DNA from: Nocardia puris
GTDB lineage: Bacteria; Actinomycetota; Actinomycetes; Mycobacteriales; Mycobacteriaceae
DNA length: 44,036 nt
NCBI RefSeq assembly: GCF_003315035.1
Contig: NZ_QNRE01000026.1
Location: 1-44,036 of the forward strand
Direction: 5' to 3'
Of this stretch, positions 15,770-24,368 are shown one piece after another. Position 1 is the stretch's first letter, and each line of letters starts with the position of its first letter. Under the pieces are notes generated by a model that ran no database searches, was not told the origin of the DNA, and worked only from the letters and a program-made list of their open reading frames with translations. The position numbers and the translations under genes are program-made.

Positions 15770-15991
15770 TCAGCTCTGGACGAGTTCGTAGCCGAGGTTT
15801 TCGACGGTGGCCTGGATCAGTGCGGCGTCTGCGGCGCTGGCGCCGGTGACGGTGACCGCGCCGCTGGTCAGATCGATGCCGACGTCGTCGATGCCAGAGA
15901 GCTTTTCGAGTCCGGCGCTGACCTTGCCGACGCAGCTGCCACAGGACATGCCCGAAACGACGTAGGTGCTCGTGGTGGTTGTGGTGCTCAT
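15770..15991 (-). CDS. copZ: Copper chaperone, CopZ-type HMA protein
   Basis: A 73-residue single heavy-metal-associated domain: the Cu(I)-binding GMSCGSC motif near residues 14-20 and the typical LSGIDDVGIDLTSGAVTV strand pair. Such cytosolic chaperones carry Cu(I) to P-type ATPases and to CsoR. The gene is divergent from the membrane-protein gene at 16165, with two CsoR-type boxes between them, so copper induction is likely. It is one of two CopZ-like copies in the window; the other precedes copA. Confidence 0.9.
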   Translation of the reverse strand: MSTTTTTSTYVVSGMSCGSCVGKVSAGLEKLSGIDDVGIDLTSGAVTVTGASAADAALIQATVENLGYELVQS

Positions 15992-16056
15992 GGCCGGGTC
16001 TCCTTGTGTGGCGTTGCTTTCCGAGGAGAGACGCTACGACATCATCTCGTGAATGT

Positions 16057-16114
16057 AAACCCCTAGGGGGTATAGGTATCGAGCCATTTACCCATATACC
16101 TAGCGGGGGTATAT
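16057..16114. promoter_or_regulatory. Two CsoR/RicR-type boxes in a divergent promoter
   Basis: At 16057-16073 the sequence fits AAACCC-N5-GGGTAT and at 16096-16112 it fits ATACCT-N5-GGGTAT. The latter sits inside a longer dyad ATATACC-N7-GGTATAT (16094-16114). The 17-base layout is the same as at 23046-23062 in front of copZ-copA. CsoR-family copper sensors bind GC-rich dyads of this kind. No csoR or ricR gene is in the window. Confidence 0.65.
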
Positions 16115-16164
16115 TGGTGACGTGGGTCACCGGGACTCGCATCGAATCGGAAAGGGGCCTGGCC

Positions 16165-17226
16165 GTGGTGAAAACACAAGGGAGTGATCGCGCCGGCATC
16201 GAGGCGCGAACCGCTGACAGCACCCGAGGCGAGGACCTCGCCATGGCCGCCACGAGCGTCTGGATCGTCTTGGCCGTACACCTGGACGGGCGTGCGCACT
16301 ACCTGGATTTACCGGACTCGTTCTTCACCTGGTGGCATCTGCTGTTGTATTCCGGCGTCGGCGCAGCGGCTGCCCTGCTGTTGACGATGGGCGTGCGGCG
16401 CCGTAGAACAGGTCGATCGCTGATGTCGGCGGCGGTGTCGATGCCGCGGGGGTACGGTGGGTCGCTGGCCGGGGTCGGCGTCTTCGCCGCCGCCGGGCTC
16501 GCGGACATGGCGTGGCATCTGAGGTTCGGGGTCGAATCCGGGCTCGACGCGTTGGTCAGCCCGACTCACCTACTCCTGTTCACCGGGGCCGTTCTGCTGT
16601 TCTCCGGCCCGCTGCGCGCGACCCAGATCAAACAGCCCTCAGCACCGTTGTGGGCCGTGCCCGCGGTCATCGCCGCGACTGCCATCACCGCGATCGTCGG
16701 CTTTGCCCTCAGCTATGTCTCCGCGTTCACCACCGACGCACCACTGCGCGCAGTCGGCGACTTCCCCGAGGGCACCCCGGCGCACTACGCCACCGAGATC
16801 CCGGCCCAGGCCGGACTCGGCGCCTATCTGATCACTACCGCGCTGGTCGTGGTCCCGGTTGCGCTGCTGCTGAAGCGGCGGCGATTGCCCGTCGGTGCGA
16901 TCACAGCCTTCGTCACTGCATTGGCCATCCTCGCCCAGACCGTGCAGAACTTCACCCGCCCCTCGGTCGTGGTGGCCGCCGTCGTTGCCGGGCTGGTCAT
17001 CGAAGGGCTCGTCGCGGTAGGCACAGCCTGGATGCCCCGGGTGCCGACAGTGGCGGTTGTCGCGGCCGCGCTGCCGACGATGCTGTGGTCGGCGCAGTTC
17101 GCGGCCTTGCAGCTCGGCCCGGGAGTCGCGTGGTCGGCAGAACTCGCCACCGGGACGGTAGTGCTGTCCGCTTTGATGTCGGTGGCGATCATCTCTGCTC
17201 TACCCGAAAGGCGTGAGGGAACCTAA
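16165..17226 (+). CDS. Multi-pass membrane protein of a copper island, function unknown
   Basis: A 353-residue protein with about eight to nine hydrophobic segments. Charged or aromatic motifs lie between them (DSFFTWWHLLLYSG, DMAWHLRFGVE, SPTHLLLFTG), with His and Trp near the membrane surface. I recall similar proteins in actinobacterial metal islands but know no function. The start is GTG 16165, preceded by AAAGGGG 8 bases upstream; the frame extends further left only through the operator region. It is divergent from copZ and shares the CsoR-type boxes, so it is probably copper-induced. Confidence 0.65.
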   Translation: MVKTQGSDRAGIEARTADSTRGEDLAMAATSVWIVLAVHLDGRAHYLDLPDSFFTWWHLLLYSGVGAAAALLLTMGVRRRRTGRSLMSAAVSMPRGYGGSLAGVGVFAAAGLADMAWHLRFGVESGLDALVSPTHLLLFTGAVLLFSGPLRATQIKQPSAPLWAVPAVIAATAITAIVGFALSYVSAFTTDAPLRAVGDFPEGTPAHYATEIPAQAGLGAYLITTALVVVPVALLLKRRRLPVGAITAFVTALAILAQTVQNFTRPSVVVAAVVAGLVIEGLVAVGTAWMPRVPTVAVVAAALPTMLWSAQFAALQLGPGVAWSAELATGTVVLSALMSVAIISALPERREGT

Positions 17227-17341
17227 GCCTGCGGAGGAGAGATCCCGGCGCGCTCAACGGGCAAAGCCGACCGTTTCTACGACTTTCCTACGTAGCATCG
17301 CTCTCGGGTGCCCGCAATCGACGTGAACATGATTCATTTCC

Positions 17342-17379
17342 GCATATCCAGCGCCGTCGTGGCCGCGCCGGATATGCGG
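17342..17379. repeat. Inverted repeat between convergent genes
   Basis: GCATATCC and GGATATGC are perfect arms around about 20 GC-rich bases in the gap between the membrane-protein gene and the copper-storage gene, which converge here. A bidirectional terminator role is plausible. Confidence 0.35.
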
Positions 17380-17409
17380 CTCGACTGCCCGGGCGCGCCG
17401 AGTCGGCGT

Positions 17410-17814
17410 TCAGCCGAGGGCTGCGATCAATTCCCTGCACGCCGTTTCACAGCGTCGGCATGTCTGCGCGCAGACCCGGCAGTGTTCGTGGGCGGTATGG
17501 CGTTCGCATTCATCCGCGCAGCTCGCGCACGCGGTCGCACAGGCTTCGAGAACCGCTCGGGTCAAGTTCGCGTCGTAGCCGGTGTGACGCGACAACACTC
17601 TTCCTGTGGTGTCACAGATGTCGGCGCAGTCGAGATCGGATCTGATGCACTTGACCATTTCGGCCACGCTCGGCTCGCTCAAGCAGGCATCCGCGCACGC
17701 GGTGCAGGCCTGTGCGCATTCGAAACATCGTTCGATGCACGTGGCAAGTACATTCCGGTCGACCTGGCCGAGATCGGCCGGATACGAGTCGAGCAGTTCA
17801 GCGACGGTACCCAT
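17410..17814 (-). CDS. Csp-type four-helix-bundle copper-storage protein (DUF326)
   Basis: A 134-residue protein with 18 Cys, mostly in CxxC-like spacings along amphipathic helices (CIERCFECAQACTACADAC, then EACATACASCADEC, then HCRVCAQTCRRCETAC). This is the pattern of the Csp copper-storage proteins, whose bundle core is lined with thiolates that bind many Cu(I). No signal peptide is present, so it is the cytosolic Csp3-like type. GAGGAGG 6 bases before ATG 17814 fixes the start; longer upstream frames are not protein-like. The CTAC/GTAG operator at 18003-18027 lies about 190 bases upstream, shared with serA. Confidence 0.9.
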   Translation of the reverse strand: MGTVAELLDSYPADLGQVDRNVLATCIERCFECAQACTACADACLSEPSVAEMVKCIRSDLDCADICDTTGRVLSRHTGYDANLTRAVLEACATACASCADECERHTAHEHCRVCAQTCRRCETACRELIAALG

Positions 17815-18002
17815 GAGTTTCCTCCTCGACGAAAAGTTCCAGCTGGTCGTCGGTGCATTACCCGGCCACCGGGGGGCGAAACCGCAGCGAACCGGCGGAC
17901 TCGACCGGCCACGGGGCGATCGTCTCGCGGGTTGCGGGAGCCGGCACCCAGCAGGCCATGGCGCGCGCCACACCTCGGATCGGTTGCTCCACACCGAGCC
18001 GA

Positions 18003-18027
18003 TATCTACTGTCTAACTACGTAGATA
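18003..18027. promoter_or_regulatory. Candidate BlaI-type operator upstream of serA and csp
   Basis: TATCTAC-N11-GTAGATA, with an inner CTACGTAG palindrome (18017-18024). It belongs to the family of CTAC/GTAG dyads found before other genes in this island. It lies 59 bases before the serA start and about 190 bases before the divergent copper-storage gene. Confidence 0.6.
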
Positions 18028-18085
18028 TTCGTAGTCCGTTCGACACGAACTCATCGTCGAACCCAGCACAGAGGAGTACCCCACA

Positions 18086-19684
18086 GTGAGCCAAGCAGGC
18101 CGTCCTGTAGTTCTGATCGCCGACAAGCTCGCCCAGTCGACCGTCGACGCGCTCGGTGACGGTGTCGAGGTTCGCTGGGTCGACGGCCCCGACCGCCCGG
18201 CCCTGCTCGCCGCGGTCCCCGAGGCCGACGCGCTGCTCGTGCGCTCCGCCACCACCGTCGACGCCGAGGTGCTCGAGGCGGGCAAGAAGCTCCAGATCGT
18301 CGCCCGTGCCGGCGTCGGCCTCGACAACGTCGACGTGCCCGCCGCCACCGAGCGTGGCGTGATGGTCGTCAACGCCCCGACCTCCAACATCCACACCGCC
18401 GCCGAGCACGCCGTCACCCTGCTGCTCGCCGCCGCCCGCCAGATCCCGGCCGCCGACGCGACCCTGCGCGAGAAGACCTGGAAGCGCAGCAAGTTCAACG
18501 GTGTCGAGATCCTCGGCAAGACCGTCGGCGTCATCGGCCTCGGCCGCATCGGCCAGCTGTTCGCGCAGCGCCTCGCCGCCTTCGAGACCAAGATCGTCGC
18601 CTACGACCCCTACACCTCGCCCGCGCGTGCCGCCCAGCTCGGCATCGAGCTGCTGAGCCTGGAGGAGGTGCTCGAGCGCGCCGACTTCATCTCCATCCAC
18701 CTGCCCAAGACGCCCGAGACCAAGGGCATGCTCAACGCCGAGACCCTGGCCAAGACCAAGCCGGGCGTCATCATCGTCAACGCCGCGCGCGGTGGCCTGA
18801 TCGACGAGCAGGCGCTGGCCGACGCGATCAAGTCCGGCCACGTGCGGGCCGCCGGTCTGGACGTGTTCGAGACCGAGCCGTGCACCGACAGCCCGCTGTT
18901 CGAGCTGCCCGAGGTCGTCGTGACCCCGCACCTGGGCGCCTCCACCGCCGAGGCCCAGGACCGCGCGGGCACCGATGTCGCCAAGTCGGTGCTGCTGGCG
19001 CTGGCCGGTGAGTTCGTGCCGGGTGCGGTGAACGTCACCGGTGGCGCGGTCAACGATGTCGTCGCGCCGTGGCTCGACGTCGTCCGCAAGCAGGGCGCGC
19101 TGCTCGGCGCCATCGCCAACGAGCTGCCCGTCAGCGTCGAGGTGCAGGTGCGCGGCGAGCTCGCCTCGCAGGACGTGGCCGTGCTGGAGCTGTCCGCGCT
19201 GCGCGGCGTGTTCTCGGCGCTGGTCGAGGACCAGGTCACCTTCGTCAACGCCCCGGCGCTGGCCAAGGAGCGCGGCATCACCGCGGAGGTCACCACCGCC
19301 ACCGAGAGCCCGAACCACCGCAGCGTCGTCGACCTGCGCGCCGTGTTCGGCGACGGCTCGACCCTGAACGTGGCCGGCACGCTGACCGAGCCCAACCTGG
19401 TCGAGAAGATCGTCAACATCAACGGCCGCAACTACGACATGCGCGCCGAGGGCCTGAACCTGGCCGTGCTGAACTACAGCGACAAGCCGGGCGCGCTGGG
19501 CAAGATCGGCACCAAGCTGGGCGAGGCCGAGATCGACATCCTGGCCGCGCAGCTGAGCCAGGACGTGGACGCCGAGGGCGCCACCGTGGTGCTGCGCGTC
19601 AACCGCGAGGTGCCCGCCGAGGTGCAGACCGCGATCGCCGAGGCCGTCGGCGCCGCCAAGGTCGTCCTGGTCGACCTGGCCTGA
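18086..19684 (+). CDS. serA: D-3-phosphoglycerate dehydrogenase
   Basis: A 532-residue, full-length type-1 (long) enzyme: an N-terminal substrate domain, NAD-binding GLGRIG near residue 155, catalytic-region motifs NAARGGLID, a Glu in FETEP and a His in VTPHLGAST. An intervening regulatory domain and a C-terminal ACT domain (LNYSDKPGALGKIG) that would bind serine follow. It catalyses the first step of serine synthesis. The start is GTG 18086. Codon use is strongly biased to AAG and GAG, unlike the flanking island genes. In mycolata serA normally sits near ilvC and leuB. Here it lies between a copper-storage gene and copper-export genes, directly behind a metal-island type operator, so it is either a displaced core gene or an island copy. 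Confidence 0.95.
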   Translation: MSQAGRPVVLIADKLAQSTVDALGDGVEVRWVDGPDRPALLAAVPEADALLVRSATTVDAEVLEAGKKLQIVARAGVGLDNVDVPAATERGVMVVNAPTSNIHTAAEHAVTLLLAAARQIPAADATLREKTWKRSKFNGVEILGKTVGVIGLGRIGQLFAQRLAAFETKIVAYDPYTSPARAAQLGIELLSLEEVLERADFISIHLPKTPETKGMLNAETLAKTKPGVIIVNAARGGLIDEQALADAIKSGHVRAAGLDVFETEPCTDSPLFELPEVVVTPHLGASTAEAQDRAGTDVAKSVLLALAGEFVPGAVNVTGGAVNDVVAPWLDVVRKQGALLGAIANELPVSVEVQVRGELASQDVAVLELSALRGVFSALVEDQVTFVNAPALAKERGITAEVTTATESPNHRSVVDLRAVFGDGSTLNVAGTLTEPNLVEKIVNINGRNYDMRAEGLNLAVLNYSDKPGALGKIGTKLGEAEIDILAAQLSQDVDAEGATVVLRVNREVPAEVQTAIAEAVGAAKVVLVDLA

Positions 19685-19926
19685 TCACACCGACAATCCA
19701 GCACTCCTCGAAGTGACGCGCCCGGCGACAAAGCCTTCACCGCAACTACGGACACGAAGCGTAGCGTGACGCGCAGTTCCGCATCCCCAGCGACCGGTCC
19801 CCGTTGCACACAATGGGGACAGGTCGGTGACGATACCGGCACGACGTGTCAGGGGCAGAGGGTCGCGTGAACGCCTGGATGCCGGGTATGCGGCTCGCAG
19901 GGAACACTGACTGAGGAGGCATACCA

Positions 19927-20406
19927 ATGATTGCTCAGCTCACTCGACTCGCCGCATCCGCGGCCCTGGCGTCCGCAGCGATAGCCGCGAGTGCTGGAGC
20001 GGCCGCCGCTGACCCAGGCTCGGTATCGATCGACGGCAATATGCAGGTGGTGGGCATGAACGTGCTCCACATCGACGCCCAAGGCACCGGCGATGGACCG
20101 GCGACGGGCACCTATGTCGCGAGCGGCCGGTTGGGGAATATGCCGCTACCGGTACGCGTGACCGGCCCGGTGACCTGTCTGACGATCAACGGAAACACCG
20201 TCTCGCTGATCTATCCGATCACGACTGCCGAACCGGTCATGATGTTCGCACCGGACTCGATGGCCATCCAGATCACTGTCACCAAGGGCGTCAACGGGGA
20301 ACCGAGCCGGATCGGCTACGGAGTCCCGATGCCGACGAACAGCTTCCGGGGATGCCAACCGGGCCCGACGCCATTGATCTTCGACGGGACAATCGACATC
20401 AACTGA
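19927..20406 (+). CDS. Small secreted protein of unknown function
   Basis: A 159-residue protein with a Sec signal peptide (AASAALASAAIAASAGAAAA, cleavage near AAADP). The mature beta-rich domain has Met-containing stretches (NMQVVGMNVLH, EPVMMFAPDSMA) and two Cys (VTCLTI, FRGCQPG) that may pair. I recall similar short secreted mycolata proteins but no function. A GAGGAGG box precedes the ATG by 7 bases. The gene is followed by a 36-base palindrome. The 242-base gap before it holds nothing I recognise. Confidence 0.65.
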   Translation: MIAQLTRLAASAALASAAIAASAGAAAADPGSVSIDGNMQVVGMNVLHIDAQGTGDGPATGTYVASGRLGNMPLPVRVTGPVTCLTINGNTVSLIYPITTAEPVMMFAPDSMAIQITVTKGVNGEPSRIGYGVPMPTNSFRGCQPGPTPLIFDGTIDIN

Positions 20407-20428
20407 TTGCGTATATCGCGGCCCGACA

Positions 20429-20464
20429 GCCACGCCAGCTCGCTGCGCAGCGAGCTGGCGTGGC
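20429..20464. terminator. 36-base perfect palindrome, bidirectional terminator candidate
   Basis: GCCACGCCAGCTCGCTGC is followed immediately by its exact reverse complement. It lies between the convergent secreted-protein gene and copA, where a bidirectional terminator is expected. No T-tract flanks it. Confidence 0.6.
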
Positions 20465-20484
20465 GTCAGGGCGGCATTCGCCCG

Positions 20485-22734
20485 TCAGCTGTTGCTGGAG
20501 CGGAAGCCTCGCAAACGCAGACTGTTGCTGACCACGAACACCGACGAGAACGCCATCGCCGCACCGGCGAGCATGGGGTTGAGCAGACCTGCCATCGCCA
20601 GCGGCAAGGCGGCAACGTTGTAGGCGAACGCCCAGAACAGGTTGCCCTTGATGGTGCCGAGCGTCTGGCGCGACAACCGGATCGCGTCCGCCGCGGCCCG
20701 CAGATCGCCTCGGACCAGAGTCAGGTCACTGGCCTCGATCGCCACGTCGGTGCCGGTGCCCATGGCCAGGCCGAGGTCGGCCTGGGCCAGAGCCGCCGCG
20801 TCGTTGACGCCGTCGCCGACCATCGCGACGACCTTGCCCTGGGCTTGCAGCTTCGTGATGACATCGACCTTCTCGCGCGGCAGCACCTCCGCAATCACCT
20901 CCTCGATGCCGACCTCCTCGCCGATGGCCCGCGCCGCGGCCGCGTTGTCGCCGGTCAGCAAGATCGGTGTCAGCCCCAGCGCACGCAGTTGGGTTATCGC
21001 GTCGGCGGAGGTCGGTTTCACGGTATCGGCGACGACCAGGACACCGCGCGCCTTCCCGTCCCAGGCCGCCGCGACGGCCGTTTTCCCCTCGGATTCGGCG
21101 ACGGCCATGACTCGTTCCAAGTCCGAGTCCATGCTTTGCGCTCGCTGCGCCAGCATTCGGCGACGCCCGACGACAACCCTGCGGTCAGCGACTACGCCCT
21201 CCACACCCAGGCCCTCGACGTTGGCAAAGCCCTGTACTGGCGCGAGGTCGCCGAGCTTGTCCCGGGCGGCCTTGGCGATCGCCTGCGCGATCGGGTGCTC
21301 GGAGGAATCCTCGAGCGCTCCGGCCAGCTCCAGGATCTGCAACTCGTCCTCGCCGTCGGCGGCATACACCTTGAGCAGGCTCATCTTGCCGGTGGTGACG
21401 GTCCCGGTCTTGTCCAGCACCACGGTGTCGACCCGCCGGGTCGATTCCAGCACCTCCGGGCCCTTGATCAGGACACCCATCTGCGCGCCGCGACCGGTAC
21501 CGACCATCAGCGCGGTGGGCGTGGCCAGGCCTAGTGCGCAGGGGCAGGCGATGATCAGCACGGCGACCGCGGCGGTGAAGGCCGCGGCGACAGAGCCTCC
21601 GGTGCCGAGCCAGAACCCCAGGGTCGCCACCGACAGGGCGATCACGATGGGGACGAAGATGCCGGAGATCTTGTCGGCCAGCCGCTGCGCCTGGGCCTTG
21701 CCGTTCTGAGCTTCCTCCACCAGCTTGGCCATCTGGGCCAGCTGGGTGTCAGAGCCGACACGGCTGGTACGCACCACGATCCGGCCGCCGACATTGACGG
21801 TGGCGCCGACCACCGCGTCGTCGACGCTGACCTCGACGGGCACCGATTCCCCGGTCAGCATCGATGCGTCGACCGCGGAGGAGCCTTCCACGACGACGCC
21901 GTCGGAGGCGATCTTCTCACCGGAGCGCACGACGAACAAGTCGCCCACGGCGAGTTGCTCGGCCGGTATGCGCTGTTCCTTGCCGTCGCGCAGCACCGAT
22001 ACGTCTTTGGCGCCCAGTTCCAGCAACGCTCGCAGCGCGGCACCGGCCTGCCGCTTGGATCGGGCCTCGAAGTAGCGGCCGGCGAGGATGAAGGTGGTGA
22101 CTCCGGCCGCCACCTCGAGATAGATGTTCCCGGCCCCACCTTCGCGGGCGATGGTCAGTTCGAACGGGTGCGTCATGCCCGGCATACCCGCAGTACCCCA
22201 GAACAGTGCGTATAGCGACCAGCCGAGCGCGGCGAGCGTGCCGATGGAGATGAGGGTGTCCATCGTGGCGGTGGCGTGGCGCAAGTTGGTCCAGGCCGCT
22301 CTGTGGAAGGGCAAGGCACCCCAGATCACCACCGGCGCGGCCAGTGTCAGCGACAGCCACTGCCAGTTGGTGAACTGCAGTGCCGGAATCATCGCCATCG
22401 CGATCACCGGCACCGTCAGGACCAGCGAGATGAGCAGACGCTCGCGCAGTGAGGCCGTGGGATCGTCGCCTTCGGGTGCTGACGCGTCCGGTTTCCCGGC
22501 CTTCGAGATCGGGAGCGCGGCGGTGTAACCGGCTTCCTCGACCGTGGCGACCAGGTCCTCGGGCGTGAGGTCGCCGGAGTATTCCACGCGCGCCTTCTCC
22601 GTGGCGTAGTTGACCGTGGCGGTGACCCCGTCGAGCTTGTTCAGTTTCTTCTCGATGCGATTGGCGCACGACGCGCAGGTCATGCCACCGATCGCCAACT
22701 CGATCCGGGTGGACGGTTGCGTCGTGGTGCCCAT
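20485..22734 (-). CDS. copA: Copper-exporting P1B-type ATPase (CPC type)
   Basis: A 749-residue protein: one N-terminal HMA domain with GMTCASC, then membrane helices, the TGE actuator motif (LTGESVPVE), the metal-channel ACPCALG motif in helix 6, the phosphorylation site DKTGT, SEHP in the nucleotide domain, and the GDGVNDA hinge. CPC with an N-terminal GMTCxxC marks the Cu(I)-export subgroup. The upstream gene codes for its chaperone CopZ (gap 54 bases), and a CsoR-type box lies before that gene, so the pair should be copper-induced. It complements the CPH-type ATPase at 36584. Confidence 0.95.
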   Translation of the reverse strand: MGTTTQPSTRIELAIGGMTCASCANRIEKKLNKLDGVTATVNYATEKARVEYSGDLTPEDLVATVEEAGYTAALPISKAGKPDASAPEGDDPTASLRERLLISLVLTVPVIAMAMIPALQFTNWQWLSLTLAAPVVIWGALPFHRAAWTNLRHATATMDTLISIGTLAALGWSLYALFWGTAGMPGMTHPFELTIAREGGAGNIYLEVAAGVTTFILAGRYFEARSKRQAGAALRALLELGAKDVSVLRDGKEQRIPAEQLAVGDLFVVRSGEKIASDGVVVEGSSAVDASMLTGESVPVEVSVDDAVVGATVNVGGRIVVRTSRVGSDTQLAQMAKLVEEAQNGKAQAQRLADKISGIFVPIVIALSVATLGFWLGTGGSVAAAFTAAVAVLIIACPCALGLATPTALMVGTGRGAQMGVLIKGPEVLESTRRVDTVVLDKTGTVTTGKMSLLKVYAADGEDELQILELAGALEDSSEHPIAQAIAKAARDKLGDLAPVQGFANVEGLGVEGVVADRRVVVGRRRMLAQRAQSMDSDLERVMAVAESEGKTAVAAAWDGKARGVLVVADTVKPTSADAITQLRALGLTPILLTGDNAAAARAIGEEVGIEEVIAEVLPREKVDVITKLQAQGKVVAMVGDGVNDAAALAQADLGLAMGTGTDVAIEASDLTLVRGDLRAAADAIRLSRQTLGTIKGNLFWAFAYNVAALPLAMAGLLNPMLAGAAMAFSSVFVVSNSLRLRGFRSSNS

Positions 22735-22788
22735 CGCAGGCTCCGTTCCGTACTGGGAAAATCTGGCTAGAGGTAGTGACAGGTTCGA

Positions 22789-22995
22789 TCAGTCGGCAAG
22801 CTGATAGCCGGCCTCGCTGACAGCAGCGGCGATGACACTTCGCTCGACGGTATCTGCCGCTTCGATGGTCACGCGCCCGCTGGCGAAGTCAGCCTCCACT
22901 GCGGTGACACCCGCAATCTTGCCGACTTCTTTGTTCACCGAATTCGCGCAGCAGCTGCAGGTCATTCCGGTCACGGTCACAGTTGTGGTGGTCAT
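22789..22995 (-). CDS. copZ: Copper chaperone, CopZ-type HMA protein
   Basis: A 68-residue HMA domain with GMTCSCC at residues 10-16, an unusual three-Cys version of the GMTCxxC loop, followed by the normal VEADFASGRVTIEA strands. It should deliver Cu(I) to the CopA encoded just downstream. The promoter region carries a perfect 17-base CsoR-type box at 23046-23062, about 50 bases before the ATG. Confidence 0.9.
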   Translation of the reverse strand: MTTTTVTVTGMTCSCCANSVNKEVGKIAGVTAVEADFASGRVTIEAADTVERSVIAAAVSEAGYQLAD

Positions 22996-23045
22996 GGCTG
23001 ATCGTCTCCTTGCTCTGCGGCGCCTCCGACCGCATGACCCCCATC

Positions 23046-23062
23046 ATACCCCCCGCGGGTAT
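23046..23062. promoter_or_regulatory. CsoR/RicR-type copper box of copZ-copA
   Basis: ATACCC-N5-GGGTAT is a perfect 17-base dyad about 50 bases before the copZ start. It shares its layout with the boxes at 16057-16114. Confidence 0.7.
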
Positions 23063-23297
23063 TGTGCGCTGCTGCTCTTCGGTGACCGCTCCGGCCGCGG
23101 CGATTCCCCTCACATCCGGAGCCGACCCACAGGAGGCGAAATGCAATGTGCGTGACAGTGGACCGACATCCGCCAGCCTGAGAACGCGCCAGCCGAACTG
23201 CATCACACCCCCGGGCAGCCCCGTCGCGACCAGGCAGCTGCGGGAGAAGGGCGGAGGTGACGCCCCGACCTCGTCACCTACCGCATTTTCGATGACG

Positions 23298-23338
23298 GGG
23301 GCGGAGGCGAGATGAAGGAAATCGCACGCCTCCGCCCC
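23298..23338 (+). terminator. Inverted repeat, terminator-like, left copy of a repeated module
   Basis: GGGGCGGAGGCG (23298-23309) and CGCCTCCGCCCC (23327-23338) form a 12-base-pair stem. No rightward gene precedes it, so it may be the relic of a lost gene's terminator or part of the duplicated promoter module. Confidence 0.4.
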
Positions 23339-23397
23339 AGCCGACACCCCCGGTCCTAGGGGTGCCCCTGTGCCGGGATCACCATTTCGGCACAAGT

Positions 23398-23420
23398 ACT
23401 ATTCTACTCAGTAGAACGGT
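23398..23420. promoter_or_regulatory. Candidate BlaI-type operator upstream of the cupredoxin lipoprotein gene
   Basis: TTCTAC-TCA-GTAGAA (23402-23416) inside a longer ACTAT...GTAGT frame. It is closely related to the site at 24369-24403, including the preceding CACAAGTACTAT against GCGCAAGTACTAT. It is about 265 bases before the lipoprotein ATG. Confidence 0.6.
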
Positions 23421-23680
23421 AGTCAGGGCTGCCGAGGAATGCAACAGCCCCGTTCGGCGATCCACATTCGGACGCGGACGTTGCGATCAGTGTCGGCATT
23501 CGCCGGGAAGTTGGACCAACCGCCGCAGCGATCCACGATCGCAGCGCTCCACCGCTGCTCCAGCGCCATGGCGGTGAGGGGATTCGCCGCCGCTTGCGCA
23601 TCCATAGACCCTCGCCGGTCCGGAGAGTAATCTGTGGAATTGGCGACAAGCTCGGTCTACATGGACACCAGGGAGACGCC

Positions 23681-24112
23681 ATGACGCCCAGACGAGGCTG
23701 GGGGACAAAGCGGCAGGCGCTTACGACACTGGCCGCGCTGTCGGCACTGGCGTTGGCGGCATGCAGCTCTGGGGGCGGGGATCCCGGCGCGGCAACCGAT
23801 CGAGAATCCGCCATCACATCGAGCCCGGGCAACTCGACACAGATCGCCGTCAGCGAGAACGAGTTCTCCATCAACATAGCCAACCCCCCATCGACTGCGG
23901 GTGCATACACGTTCGTCGTCGAAAACTCCGGATCGGTCTCCCACGATCTCGCGATCGAGGGTCCAGGTGTGGAGTCGCGGCGCACACCGCGGATCGAAAG
24001 AGGCGAATCCGGTGAGCTGGCCGTCGATTTGGAGCCCGGCACCTACACGCTGTGGTGCTCGGTGGGAAACCATCGAGAACTCGGCATGAGCACCGAAATC
24101 ATCGTGAGCTGA
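23681..24112 (+). CDS. Cupredoxin-domain lipoprotein
   Basis: A 143-residue protein with a lipoprotein signal ending in LALAACSS (anchored Cys) after a Tat/Sec-type RRGWGTKR N terminus. The mature part is a plastocyanin-like fold. The type-1 copper ligands are visible as His in SHDLAIEG and the C-terminal Cys, His and Met in YTLWCSVGNHRELGM. It would bind one copper on the outer face of the membrane and pass electrons or copper to partners such as the multicopper oxidase. GGGAGA lies 6 bases before ATG 23681. A hairpin follows at 24232-24265. Confidence 0.85.
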   Translation: MTPRRGWGTKRQALTTLAALSALALAACSSGGGDPGAATDRESAITSSPGNSTQIAVSENEFSINIANPPSTAGAYTFVVENSGSVSHDLAIEGPGVESRRTPRIERGESGELAVDLEPGTYTLWCSVGNHRELGMSTEIIVS

Positions 24113-24231
24113 TCGGAACCCAGGCTGCGGCAACACTTTCCGGCGACGGGGTCATGGCGGGAAACGTGGCCTGCGTTCGCCGCGGGCGGCCATACGGCGG
24201 ACGGCCCGGGCGGCCCTGCTAGTAGAACAAA

Positions 24232-24265
24232 AGTGAGGGCGACGCCACGAGTCGTCGCCCTCACT
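24232..24265 (+). terminator. Terminator after the cupredoxin gene
   Basis: AGTGAGGGCGAC (24232-24243) pairs perfectly with GTCGCCCTCACT (24254-24265) around a 10-base loop, 120 bases after the lipoprotein stop. Confidence 0.6.
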
Positions 24266-24368
24266 CCCGAAGGCCGGCTCCGAGCGCGCGAGATGAGGGG
24301 ATCGCGCGCCCAGAGCCGTGACCAACGCCCCTGGCTCTTAGGGGCGCCCGCGCCGAGAACGGCGCAAG

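Larger units (their letters stand above)
22996..23680. other. Long non-coding stretch between copZ and the cupredoxin gene
   Basis: These 685 bases hold the CsoR-type box for copZ-copA, a hairpin at 23298-23338 and a CTAC/GTAG operator near 23402. They also hold the first copy of a promoter module repeated at about 24290-24430. No gene is convincing. A leftward 60-codon frame at 23423-23605 is unrecognised and may be a remnant. Confidence 0.5.

Noticed and set aside
18017..19318. 433-residue leftward frame opposite serA
   Set aside because: Gly/Asp/Leu-rich antisense shadow typical of strongly biased high-GC genes; serA is unambiguous.
23423..23605. Leftward 60-codon frame before the cupredoxin gene
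   Set aside because: No family, no ribosome-binding site, and it runs into an operator. It was kept only as a possible remnant.
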